Shown here: one piece after another, positions 30,491 through 39,696 of the stretch
Position numbering within the stretch: position 1 is the stretch's first letter
How the letters are laid out: every line of letters begins with the position of its first letter
Assembly (NCBI GenBank): GCA_020284085.1
Contig: JACEVL010000032.1
Location: 432,501 to 496,500, forward strand
Length of the DNA stretch: 64,000 nt
Origin: Aporrectodea caliginosa
Taxonomy: Eukaryota; Annelida; Clitellata; Crassiclitellata; Lumbricidae
Reading direction: 5' to 3'
Position numbers and translations under genes: made by a program
The notes under the pieces: model-generated
What the model was told of the DNA's origin: nothing
What the model saw: the letters and a program-made list of their open reading frames with translations, nothing else
The model's database searches: none

Positions 30491-31245
30491 AGACCTACGT
30501 TTACATATACCGTGCACAGAATATCACACACAAGACATAAATATACCACATAATATACCAACCATGCACAATGTCACACAACTCGAAATTTTTTGTTCTT
30601 ATTGGTAAACGTTCGTCGATATAGCTGCTAAACAACTCTGAGAAGATCGTCTCTGGAAAGGCTGCACGAAGATATCTGAGGAAAACTTAATGGGAGAATA
30701 TCATTCATCTTGTCCGGGATGTATGTCTGTGCTATTGTAGAATCAATTCTTTGCAGTAACTCCACCACTGCCTGTACGCTGTAGTGTCAGTCCCAAGCCC
30801 GGGCAAAGGAGGAGGGCGTAGTTTCTAATGTTCAACGACACGTTGAACATTGGAAACTACTACTAAATCTTTCCGGCTCTAAGTTTTTCAGTCTGTCGCT
30901 AGATGCAGTGCTTATATAGATGCACTTGTATAATTAAATTGTCTTGTAATGTTGAAACAATTTTCAAGAAAGGTCTGTGCAATCAGTCACTGTCGAAAAT
31001 TGCACTATACGAATCTCTTTTCCCCCCTTCTTATCGGATCTTAAGTTCGTCTGAACTTACCCGCGTCTGTTTCAATGCATCTATTCTTGGAAATGTCCAA
31101 ATATATTCCGCTTAAATTATTTCATGTTTGTAAATCAGTTATTCAGCCTCTGTTCATTAAGTTTCAAACATCAGAATGGGTCCATTACAATTCAATCCTT
31201 TCGTTTAAATGGAACCATCCTTCAAATTGCAATCCTTTGAAAACT
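30491..31245. other. No gene; one SINE 3' module and a hairpin
   Basis: CAGTCCCAAGCCCGGGCAAAGGAGGAGGGCG at 30788-30820 is a plus-strand copy of the dispersed SINE 3' module. AGTTTCTAATGTTCAACG next to GTTGAACATTGGAAACT (30819-30860) forms a 17-bp stem with one mismatch and a four-base loop region. Short open frames at 30903-31314 show no domain. Confidence 0.5.
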
Positions 31246-31249
31246 TTTC

Positions 31250-31440
31250 TTATAAGCATGCTGTTCAAATTAACTCAACTTTTAAGCATTCCTTTCAAAA
31301 TAACTCAACTTTAAGCTACGGTGTTCAAAGTCAACTCAAACTGTAAACAATGCTGCTCAAATTAAATCAATTTTAAGCCATGCTGTTCAAATTAACTCAA
31401 CTTTTGAGCCAAAACGTTCAAAATTAACTCAACTTGGAGC
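31250..31440. repeat. Imperfect ~31-bp tandem repeat
   Basis: Six diverged units of AGCATGCTGTTCAAATTAAC followed by TCAACTTTTA. Lies about 210 bp beyond the stop codon of the GPCR gene, on its 3' side. Confidence 0.7.
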
Positions 31441-31650
31441 TGGACATCTTAAATCCACATAAGAACCGACTTATTTAGAAAAAAATCAATTTCTCCAGTC
31501 TTATTTACGACAGCCAACGCGGTCCGCCCAATCCAATCAACAAACTCTACAAAGTATCTGTTGTTCACGCCTGATCAGATGGAAAGGACATTACTCGGAC
31601 GCTCCACTGACCCAGCGATCGTAACTCCTCCTCGCCGTCCAGTCCCGGAC

Positions 31651-32769
31651 TCATCGCTTCTCAATAAGCGGGGACATTTTATCGCCGAGAGCGTCCGTTT
31701 CCCGCCGCATGTGGGACTGCTTCCGGCAGCGGCAACAGACGGTCAGTATACTGACCAGCTGTTGGCGAAAGACCATTCCGCTGACCGTGTAGAGAAAGAA
31801 GTTGACTGCGTAGCCGGCGATGAAGAGTATTCGGGTGCAGTTCTGGGAAACGACGATCGATCGGTGTGATATGTCGACGATCTGGGAGAGGGTAAGCTTG
31901 TAGATGACGAAGTGCGCGAGGACTGGAATGTCAAGGACGATGTAGGTCGTCGAGACGAGGATGAGCATGATCGTCAGCTGGAGGCTGCTGTCTTCGTGGT
32001 GATGTTGTTGCTGCTGATGTGACTGGGCCGCATCCCCGGTCTTTCCGGCGGTCATCATCATTCGGTTCCTCTTCTGCTTGATCTTCGAGACGCGGAAGAT
32101 GATGAAGACGTTGAGGATGGCGATGACGGTGATGGGGAGGATCCGAAAGAGGAAGGACTCGACGGCGTAGAGGATCGTGAAGGTCGCTTCGTGCTCCGGG
32201 AACATCGCACAGACGTTGAACTTCTCCAGGAGGCCGACGTACATCACGTGGTAGGGCGCGATGAAGATGGCGACGGTAACAAAGATGGCGGAGCAGGCGA
32301 GACGTGCCCGCGACACGGTACAGACGTGCTTGAACTTGGTCGGCAGGTAGACAGCGACGTACCTTTCGACGGTGAAGGCCAGGATGAGGCACGTCGAGAA
32401 GTCAGAGAAGAGGTCGCTGATGTACTGGAGGAGAACGCAGGCGATGGAGCTGCGGTTCATCAGGTCTATGGCCGTCTCCACGAAGTACCAGCACCTCAGA
32501 GTGGTCAGCGTCTTCGTTAGGAACACGCTGATCAGGTAGATGGTGTCTGATACGGCCAGGGTTAGGAGATAGACGTTCGAGGAGACCTTTCGCATCGGTG
32601 CCGAAGAGAAAACGGTTACGCTGAGGCTGTTACCGGCGAGACCAACGATCGTGAAGAGCAACGATGCGGCAAAGTAGACCTTGTTGGAGAGGACGATCAC
32701 CGGATCGTCTGATTCGTTCACGCTCATGCAGGCAAAGTCCGTGGAATTGTTCGCAAAGGCGCCGGCCAT
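31651..32769 (-). CDS. Rhodopsin-class G protein-coupled receptor, peptide-receptor-like, single exon
   Basis: An intact 372-residue seven-helix receptor predicted for the plasma membrane, coupling an extracellular ligand to G proteins. The N-terminus carries Asn sequons at N8 and N18. TM1 (31-55) has N47; TM2 has LAVSD with D75; C111 before TM3 and C187 in the second extracellular loop should form the usual disulphide. The DRY site is E135-R136-Y137. TM5 has P212, TM6 P282, TM7 N323-F-F-L-Y327 in place of NPxxY. The third inner loop has a Gln/His run (251-258) and the tail a Cys cluster (C345, C346, C348) that could be palmitoylated. Odd points: no TM4 tryptophan, and TM6 reads LDIP rather than CWxP. 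Start ATG has A at -3 and G at +4. The NFFLY...SG ending resembles FMRFamide/TRH-type and lophotrochozoan orphan peptide receptors. Ligand unknown. Confidence 0.92.
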   Translation of the reverse strand: MAGAFANNSTDFACMSVNESDDPVIVLSNKVYFAASLLFTIVGLAGNSLSVTVFSSAPMRKVSSNVYLLTLAVSDTIYLISVFLTKTLTTLRCWYFVETAIDLMNRSSIACVLLQYISDLFSDFSTCLILAFTVERYVAVYLPTKFKHVCTVSRARLACSAIFVTVAIFIAPYHVMYVGLLEKFNVCAMFPEHEATFTILYAVESFLFRILPITVIAILNVFIIFRVSKIKQKRNRMMMTAGKTGDAAQSHQQQQHHHEDSSLQLTIMLILVSTTYIVLDIPVLAHFVIYKLTLSQIVDISHRSIVVSQNCTRILFIAGYAVNFFLYTVSGMVFRQQLVSILTVCCRCRKQSHMRRETDALGDKMSPLIEKR

Positions 32770-32879
32770 CTTTAACTGTCTGTTGGATCAGTGAATTATT
32801 GATGGAGAAAAAGACACGGACGCTGGAGAGAGTTTGGTGGGAGCGGTGGAAGGTAGTATCGAGTAGACACCGCTAAGCG

Positions 32880-33032
32880 TGATTGGTTGGATTAGAGGCT
32901 TAGCGCGGTCGTTCCCCTGCTTGATTGGTTGGCTTTAAATAAACCGGATCACGTGGACAGATTCGAATGTGGTTTATTGGCTTTGGCTGTTGCGATTTCT
33001 TGATTGGCTGGCTTTAGATATAACAATTGGCT
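32880..33032 (-). promoter_or_regulatory. CCAAT-box-rich candidate promoter of the GPCR gene
   Basis: Five ATTGG pentamers (CCAAT on the minus strand) lie at 32882, 32924, 32976, 33003 and 33026, all in the gene's orientation, between 113 and 261 bp upstream of its ATG. A TTTATTTAAA TATA-like site (32934-32943) and a CACGTG E-box (32950-32955) fall among them. Regulation by NF-Y and bHLH-type factors is an inference from these sites. Confidence 0.5.
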
Positions 33033-33039
33033 GCTCTGG

Positions 33040-33337
33040 TTTCCAGTTGGCTGTTCGTCGCACTAACTCTCCTGCAGTGTTCTCCTATATAACTGAGCAA
33101 TGTGTTTCCTCGTATAACCGTTGGGCAGTCCAGGGGTCACGCTATGTTGACGGCGTTATGTCACGCAAAGAGGGCGTTCGATGACACGGGTAATCGAGCT
33201 GTTCGCCACAAATTGGCTGTGTGACTAGACTTACTTGACTGCCGCAGTATCAAACCGAAGCTTCTGGCGTGTTCTTGATCGGGGGATTCGGGACAGAGAT
33301 TAATCTAGAAAAGCGTATTATATGTGTATGGGTTCTT

Positions 33338-33378
<41 letters not shown>

Positions 33379-33685
33379 TGTCTCTTGTCTCTCTCTAGTG
33401 CACGCTGCGATACCTAGATACCACAGATAAATTTTTATTATCGGTGTTTATGCGCCAATATTGTGATATATCACGAGCAGCCGTCCGTCCACGTCTGCAA
33501 ATGGCGCGACGCACGCAACTTTCTGCCTTCCAAATGAGGCAGAAAGAAGTCGTTTCCCCGTACATTTTAATATCGAGAAAAGCCCATGTTTTCTTCGTCC
33601 ACTAAGTTCAAAGTCTATACCCGTAGTGGTGATACTACTTATTTTTTTGCACCTTCACATGCTCGCTGCTACGACGACTTATATC
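33040..33685. other. No gene; (TCTG)n run
   Basis: A short perfect (TCTG)n lies at about 33338-33375. The rest shows no conserved frame or repeat. Confidence 0.5.
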
Positions 33686-33689
33686 TGCA

Positions 33690-33719
33690 TGTGTGTGTGT
33701 GTGTGCTTGTGTGTATGTT

Positions 33720-33752
<33 letters not shown>

Positions 33753-33805
33753 TTGTTCATTGTGTGTTTGTGTGCGTGTGTTTGTTTGTGTGTGTTCGTT
33801 GTGCG

Positions 33806-33840
<35 letters not shown>

Positions 33841-33996
33841 TTGTGTGTGTGTGCGTTTGTGTGTGTGTTTGTTTGTGTGTGTTCGTTGTGCGTGTTTGCG
33901 TGCGTGTCTTTGTGTGTGTGTGTGTTTGTGTGTGTGTGCGTTTTGTGTGTGTCTTTGTGTGTGTGTTTGTTTGTGTGTGTTCGTTGTGCGTGTTTG

Positions 33997-34053
<57 letters not shown>

Positions 34054-34291
34054 TTATGATTGTGTTTGTGTGTGTGTGTGTTTGTTTGTGTGTGTTCGTT
34101 GTGCGTGTTTGTGTGTGTGTGTGTTTGTGTGTGTGTGCGTTTGTGTGTGTGCGTTTGTGTGTGTGTTTGTTTGTGTGTGTTCGTTGTGCGTGTTTGCGTG
34201 CGTGTCTTTGTGTGTGTGTGTGTGTTTGTGTGTGTGTGCGTTTGTGTGTGTGTCTTTGTGTGTGTGTTTGTTTGTGTGTGTTCGTTGTGCG

Positions 34292-34333
<42 letters not shown>

Positions 34334-34482
34334 CGTGTTTGTTCATGTGTTGTGTTTGTGTGCGTGTGTTTGTTTGTGTGTGTTCGTTGTGCGTGTTTGT
34401 GTGTGTGTGTTTGTGTGTGTGTGTGCGTTTGTGTGTGTGTCTTGTGTGTGTGTTTGTTTGTGTGTGTGTGTTGTTGTGCGTG

Positions 34483-34543
<61 letters not shown>

Positions 34544-34602
34544 TTGTTCATTGTGTGTTTGTGTGCGTGTGTTTGTTTGTGTGTGTTCGTTGTGCGTGTT
34601 TG

Positions 34603-34657
<55 letters not shown>

Positions 34658-34815
34658 TTGTTCATTGTGTGTTTGTGTGCGTGTGTTTGTTTGTGTGTGT
34701 TCGTTGTGCGTGTTTGCGTGCGTGTCTTTGTGTGTGTGTGTGTTTGTGTGTGTGTGCGTTTGTGTGTGTGTCTTTGTGTGTGTGTTTGTTTGTGTGTGTT
34801 CGTTGTGCGTGTTTG

Positions 34816-34850
<35 letters not shown>

Positions 34851-34882
34851 GTGCGCGCGCGCGTGTTTATTCATTGTGTGTT

Positions 34883-34915
<33 letters not shown>

Positions 34916-34985
34916 TGTTGTGTGTGTGTGTGTTTGTGTGTGTTTGTGTGTGTATTTGTATGTGTGTGTTTGTGTGTGTTAACGC
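33690..34985. repeat. 1.3-kb (TG)n higher-order repeat
   Basis: TG dinucleotide repeats punctuated by TTTG, GCGCGCG and a marker GTTCGTTGTGCGTG that recurs about ten times at spacings near 82, 100, 102 and 117 bp. The array is a nested higher-order repeat, not a plain microsatellite. Alternating pyrimidine/purine DNA with GCGCGC steps can adopt Z-DNA. Cys/Val and His/Thr frames of up to 498 codons are artefacts. Confidence 0.95.
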
Positions 34986-35125
34986 GTGTGTCTCGCTGTC
35001 TGCCTCTTCGCTTGCATCCGGTAACATCATTATTGTCGTCGACTGCCATGATCAGCCTCACTGGAAGAAGTCCACTAATAAATCAGAAGCGATCTGGAGA
35101 CAAACAAACAGCCAGACCTTAAGCG

Positions 35126-35365
35126 ATGCCTTCCTTATCCGTCGAAGCCGCTGCAGGCAACGGAGGACTGGAGAGAAGGCTGTTGAGTCGCCACGCCCCG
35201 AAGGGGGTAGAGGTCGGATTGGCCACGGATGGGGCAATTACGTTTGATCTAGGTGCCAGGCTTAAGACGGAGAACGAAAGGGCGACAGGGTTGTTTACTA
35301 TGGCCAGTGGGATTGCGGTCACGAACGACGATCTGCTGGCCAAAAAAGGGATTGACACCGAGAAA
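35126..35365 (+). other. Unassigned open segment
   Basis: An 80-codon stretch of non-repetitive composition (SVEAAAGNGGLERRLLSRHA, FDLGARLKTENERATGLF, MASGIAVTNDDLLAKKG) starts at an ATG at 35126 and continues into an ACAG repeat (35370-35395). No domain is recognised with certainty; the GIAVTNDDLL piece faintly resembles an NHL-type blade. It may be an exon remnant or chance. Confidence 0.25.
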
Positions 35366-35617
35366 GACAGACAGACGCAGACAGACAGACGCAAACATAC
35401 ACATACAATCGTATGCGTTTGGATATGTCTGTATGTCTCTCTGGCGTTCGTTATATGATAGTAGCAACGAAGGTAAAGAAATCAGGAAATCAAAGGCCAT
35501 AGATAGACAGACAGATAGAAAGATAGGCAGACCCATACACAGACATTAGGACGTACAGACAGATACTGGAAGACTACTTAGTTACTCTAGCGTGTATCAT
35601 ACAATGATCGTGTGGCT

Positions 35618-35703
35618 GATGTAGCTTTGAATGGCCTCTGACGGAAGAGTCAGCGATGCGAGGGACAGGCGTCCTCTGTCCCTCTGGCCTCTGAGACAAA
35701 GCT
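35618..35703. repeat. Nested foldback
   Basis: GTAGCTTTG (35620-35628) pairs with CAAAGCTAC (35696-35704). Within it GAGGGACAG and CTGTCCCTC (about 35658-35682) form a second stem, and GGCCTCTGA appears on both arms in direct orientation. Could be a small foldback element or a structured RNA; no further evidence. Confidence 0.45.
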
Positions 35704-35837
35704 ACGTTGATTGGCCGGAGAGGCAGTTGGCCTTCGACCCCCGGGGTTAACTAAACGCCTTGTGTCCTGTCCAACCCATTCCGATGAAATCGAATCAAGG
35801 CGCTGGCATTGTTGGACATCCACTCCACCATCTCCCT

Positions 35838-35882
35838 CTTCTCCATCCCCTTCTCCATCCCCTTCTCCATCCCCTTCTCCTT
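35838..35882. repeat. 12-bp minisatellite (CTTCTCCATCCC)
   Basis: Four tandem copies of a 12-bp unit. Several overlapping short ORFs cross it; none has a domain. 35884-36460 shows no gene. Confidence 0.75.
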
Positions 35883-36464
35883 CTGCTCAACGGAGGAGCC
35901 ACTCCCTTTGCGTCCGCCAAGTCCAATTCCATCGTCAGGAACTGCGACGACTGCGGAGACGGTGGTGGAGGGTCTGAAGGAAGAAGCGTTGGTCGGTAGA
36001 AGAGATCGGTGGCTTCCTATTTCCGATCGTTGCATTTCCAGGCAACCGGTCAACAACACATCCCCTCTGCTCACAGCCATTACGCCCATGCTCTTATGTC
36101 ATCATGCATCAAGTATGTTCATAGACCCGTTGAACCTATTTGGTACATAGAACCTATTTGCATAAGCTTCATGAACTTCTGTACCAGGTGTGTTCATAGA
36201 TATACTCTTGTGTATAAGCTGTTTCTCTGTCGCCGTTCATTTTCGGCGCTGACAGACTTAGAACACTGACATTGACATAGACCTCAGACACATTTACTCT
36301 GCGCTTTTCGACGCTGCAAGCTTCTGCAAATATCGTCTGCAATCGAACTCAGTCGAGTGATCACGCTGCGTCCTTAATAGCATGTGTTGAAGTTGTCAAT
36401 CTAGTGCGACTTTGATAGACTTGCCCCATTATAGCAAAATTAATAGCAAATGAATAGAATAGAC

Positions 36465-36555
36465 CAGGTATGGGCAACTTCTTTTAACAGAGGGCCGCAC
36501 TAAGATTTTAAGGGCAGCTCAGGGGCCGTATGCCAATCGTAAGTTGCCAAACCCT
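36465..36555. mobile_element. hAT element end fragment
   Basis: ATGGGCAACTTCTTTTAACAG and AGGGCCGCACTAAG ... CAGGGGCCGTATGCCAATCG match the left ~85 bp of the hAT element at 54478-55690 almost base for base, then diverge. Only this end is present. Confidence 0.75.
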
Positions 36556-37084
36556 GGAATAGACCCTACTTTGTAGAGTGTATAATAAAATTTTGTTGCT
36601 ATATATGAACGCACAAAGCGTTGTTGCGCTTATCAAAATTTCCAGCGGTGTTTCACTGCAAAGAATTTGTCACGATCACACGAACACGAAACTGGTAAAC
36701 TCGTCAGTTATGCAAATTCTAAGAGCACGTTCTTCGACGAGTGGCTGGTGGCTGACCACCGCAGCCGCAAGAGAAACATCAAGGCTTGATAGCTTCAGCA
36801 GCAGCGCATATATTGCCCTCAGACAACATCTTTAGAATTCTAATGATATCGTTGGAAAGGTTGTAGGAGAGAATTTGACAGAAGACATACAGACAATCGC
36901 TGCCTATCAGTTTCAGACTAATATTCCGACATACATACGAGCTATTCAGGCAAGCAGACAGCCAGACACAGGCAGGCAGTGGTAGAGCCAGTGTCATAGG
37001 CAGAGCCATAGAGTCATAGACAGAGTTGTAGACTGTAGAGTATAGACGCCAGACAGTGATAAACATAGAGATACAGACACATAT
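36556..37084. other. No recognised gene
   Basis: Two short open frames without domains. A run of AGACAGAC/CATAGAG-like degenerate repeats lies at about 36940-37080. Confidence 0.45.
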
Positions 37085-37195
37085 AAGGACATATCACTCG
37101 TCTTTTCTCTTTAGCCGTGGCTTGACTGGGAGCTCTCCTGTGTAGTTTTCTTGAAGGGGCGCTATATAAATCTTCAGAATGAATGAATGAATGAC
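37085..37195 (+). mobile_element. LINE 3' tail, (GAAT)n end
   Basis: TCGTCTTTTCTCTTTAGCCG, GGGAGCTCTCCTGTGTAG, TTCTTGAAGGGGCGCTATATAAATC and (GAAT)n at 37178-37192. Only the last coding residues and tail remain. Confidence 0.72.
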
Positions 37196-37794
37196 ATGAA
37201 AATATGTAGAAGCACAGGCAGAGACAGAGGCATACAAAGAGGCGAAGGCAGAAACAGAGAAAACATACCGAACAAGAGGTTGTAACATGAAAGTAATTTT
37301 TGAAGAGACCTCAAGCACATACGGTTACCGATAAGTTTCGACAAATTATCATCGACCGGTGAGTTTCCTCTCCCGAGCTGAAGAGGGAAACACGACTTCA
37401 GATACCATTCGCTATAAGCTAAACGTAAAATGGATGGATGGGCAGATGGATGGATGATTACATGGGTGGACGGATCAATGGACGCGAGCAATCATGAAAA
37501 GAAGAATGGAGGGTTGGATGAAAGAATGGCTTCTTTAGACGGATGATCGGAGAATAAGATGGGAATGGCGATGACACGAAACGGACAGATTCATGAACTG
37601 ACTTGGGATTGAACGGATGGATGGTTGAACGGGTACGGCTTACAACGGGGCTTACAGTCGCTTTAAAATTGACGACTATTTCGTCTGATGAGCGTGAAAT
37701 CGGCAACGAAAAAGAGAAATGATACCAGAATCGATGGAACGCGAAACGGAAGGCAGAATCATTAGAACGACAGATTTACACTCACGACATAATT
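37196..37794. other. No gene; GGATG-type low complexity
   Basis: ATGGATGG/ACGGATG repeats are scattered over 37430-37630. Open frames across it lack domains. Confidence 0.5.
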
Positions 37795-37935
37795 AATAAT
37801 TCAGTCATTACTTGAATTTGTATAGCGCCTCTTCAAGGGAATTACTCAGAGGCGCTCCCAACCCCAGCGCGTCCAAATAGGACCGTTTTAAGATGAGAGG
37901 GGAATGCCTGAGAAGGGGCTCTAGAAAGGGAATTA
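37795..37935 (-). mobile_element. LINE 3' tail (minus strand)
   Basis: Reversed copy: TTTGTATAGCGCCTCTTCAAG, ATTACTCAGAGGCGCTCCCAA, and further upstream on the minus strand a CTTCTCAGGCATTCCCCTCTC coding scrap. Same tail family as at 15.9 kb. Confidence 0.68.
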
Positions 37936-38700
37936 ATTAATTAATAATTGGTTTACTAATTAACTAGGTCTAGGCAGAAGAGTTCCGTATTTAGACTACA
38001 ACGACGCAATCAAATAGTAGGTATTAAGGTTTTCACATTTTCGACTTAATTCATTACACGTTGGAGAATTAATTATAGGCTACGCTATTGTTCGTGAATG
38101 TACACGAATAAGCACTGACTAACGAGAAAGTAACTGAAGAAAGGTGTATTTAAAAAGACGAAACAACGAACGAACAAATGAAAGAAAGAAAGAAAGAATG
38201 AAGGAGGCACTCTATCAGCGAACGAATTAAAGAGCGAATGATTCAACGAACGCGTGAAAAGTAAATGAATGGGACTAATTTCCTGGGCGACTGACCCAGA
38301 TCCATTCATTCAATCAATACTATACGTCCAATGAACTCGAGACAGCAATTCGTTTGCTAGGGTCTTCACTTGTACATTGTAGGTAAAAAGAACACTAGAG
38401 TTTGTCACTGGCTTCCTGCCGAACGCGCTTCTTTCTGACTTAAACCCAATCTCCTTCCCTCACTTCCTCCCCTAAGACGCTGACAACCCCAATAGCTTAA
38501 CGGTCATCGCAATTAGCAGAACAAACACTGTTTCCTGTTGCCGACAGACAGAGCTGCCTCTTCACCTCGCTCGCATTCGTCACCATGGACTCCTGAATGA
38601 TAGCAATTGCATGGACATTTGAGCGTAAAACTTGCGACAGACTATAGTACTGCATGCTAGTCGCGACAAAGACTGAGACTGTCCAAGCTGTAATTCATTG
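37936..38700. other. No recognised gene
   Basis: Contains short AATT (37930-37950) and GAAA (38183-38198) runs. No conserved frames. Confidence 0.45.
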
Positions 38701-38719
38701 CCTTTCGAATTAAAAAAAA

Positions 38720-38720
38720 A

Positions 38721-38812
<92 letters not shown>

Positions 38813-38965
38813 GACAGACAGACAGTCAGACAGACACCAGACAGACACAGACAGACACAGACAGACACAGACAGACACAGACAGACAGAGAGACAGAGGG
38901 AGAGAAAGAGAGAGAGACACACACACACAGAGACAGAGACACAGAGACAGACAGACAGAGAGAGA
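38720..38965. repeat. (TA)n-(GA)n-(GACA)n compound microsatellite
   Basis: TATA, then GAGA, then GACA/CAGA blocks in succession. All open frames over it are artefacts. 38966-39335 shows no gene. Confidence 0.92.
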
Positions 38966-39339
38966 TTTAATCTAACTCTCTATGGATTCAAGTCAAACCA
39001 GAGTCGATCATAATATAAAAAATTCATTCGATGATGCAACACAGCTCTACCACAAAGCCATAGGATTACTGTATGGGATATGAAGCCAATAAGCCATGGA
39101 CAATAATTATAATCCCTCGGCCTGTAGAATAAACCTCCTCAGGGCGATGACCCTGTGGACAATAACCACCATCAAAAACCCAGTATAAAATCCTTTGGCC
39201 AATGACCCTAACGTTGAATCTATAAATATTAAACGTATTGAAAGTGTAAGGATAGATCCAAGGAATTACTGATGAAATTAATCGAAGAATGATGTAAAGA
39301 GCATTCTACTACAGAACCTCAATTGCGCCTTCTGATCAG

Positions 39340-39540
39340 TGGTTGACCCCTCCCTCTGGAACGGGCTCCCTTTGGCTCTGCGCTTGTATCCCAGATTCCA
39401 CTCTGAATCTATATAGTATACTTGCCTCAAAACTGTCCTTTTCAGCCGTGCTGGGATCGGGAGCGCTCCTGAGTAGTAACCTTGAACGGGCGCTATATAA
39501 ATCTTCTAAATTAATTAATTAATTAATTAATTAATAAGTA
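39340..39540 (+). pseudogene. LINE C-terminus and 3' tail, (AATT)n end
   Basis: Frame VDPSLWNGLPLALRLYPRFH then a stop, and later CLKTVLFSRAG; tail GGGAGCGCTCCTGAGTAG, ACGGGCGCTATATAAATC and (AATT)n at 39510-39535. The (AATT)n tail matches that of the LINE ending at 12.8 kb. Confidence 0.72.
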
Positions 39541-39696
39541 GGCCAATACAGCAAAAGCGATCTTAATGAGAAATCAATAAATTGCTACAGTTACTCTTCA
39601 ATATTTGCATAAATATATAAAAATAAATGCAATCCATTTTGCGACACCGTGTCGTGTTATAACTTGCCTAAAACGATAGTAGTGACAAATGTGACA

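Noticed and set aside
31931..32520. Antisense and alternate-frame ORFs inside the GPCR gene
   Set aside because: Shadows of a GC-rich coding sequence; they lack helices or motifs, whereas the receptor frame has all seven-helix landmarks.
33586..35247. Frames of up to 498 codons rich in Cys/Val or His/Thr
   Set aside because: They cover the TG higher-order repeat; open in several frames and both strands at once.
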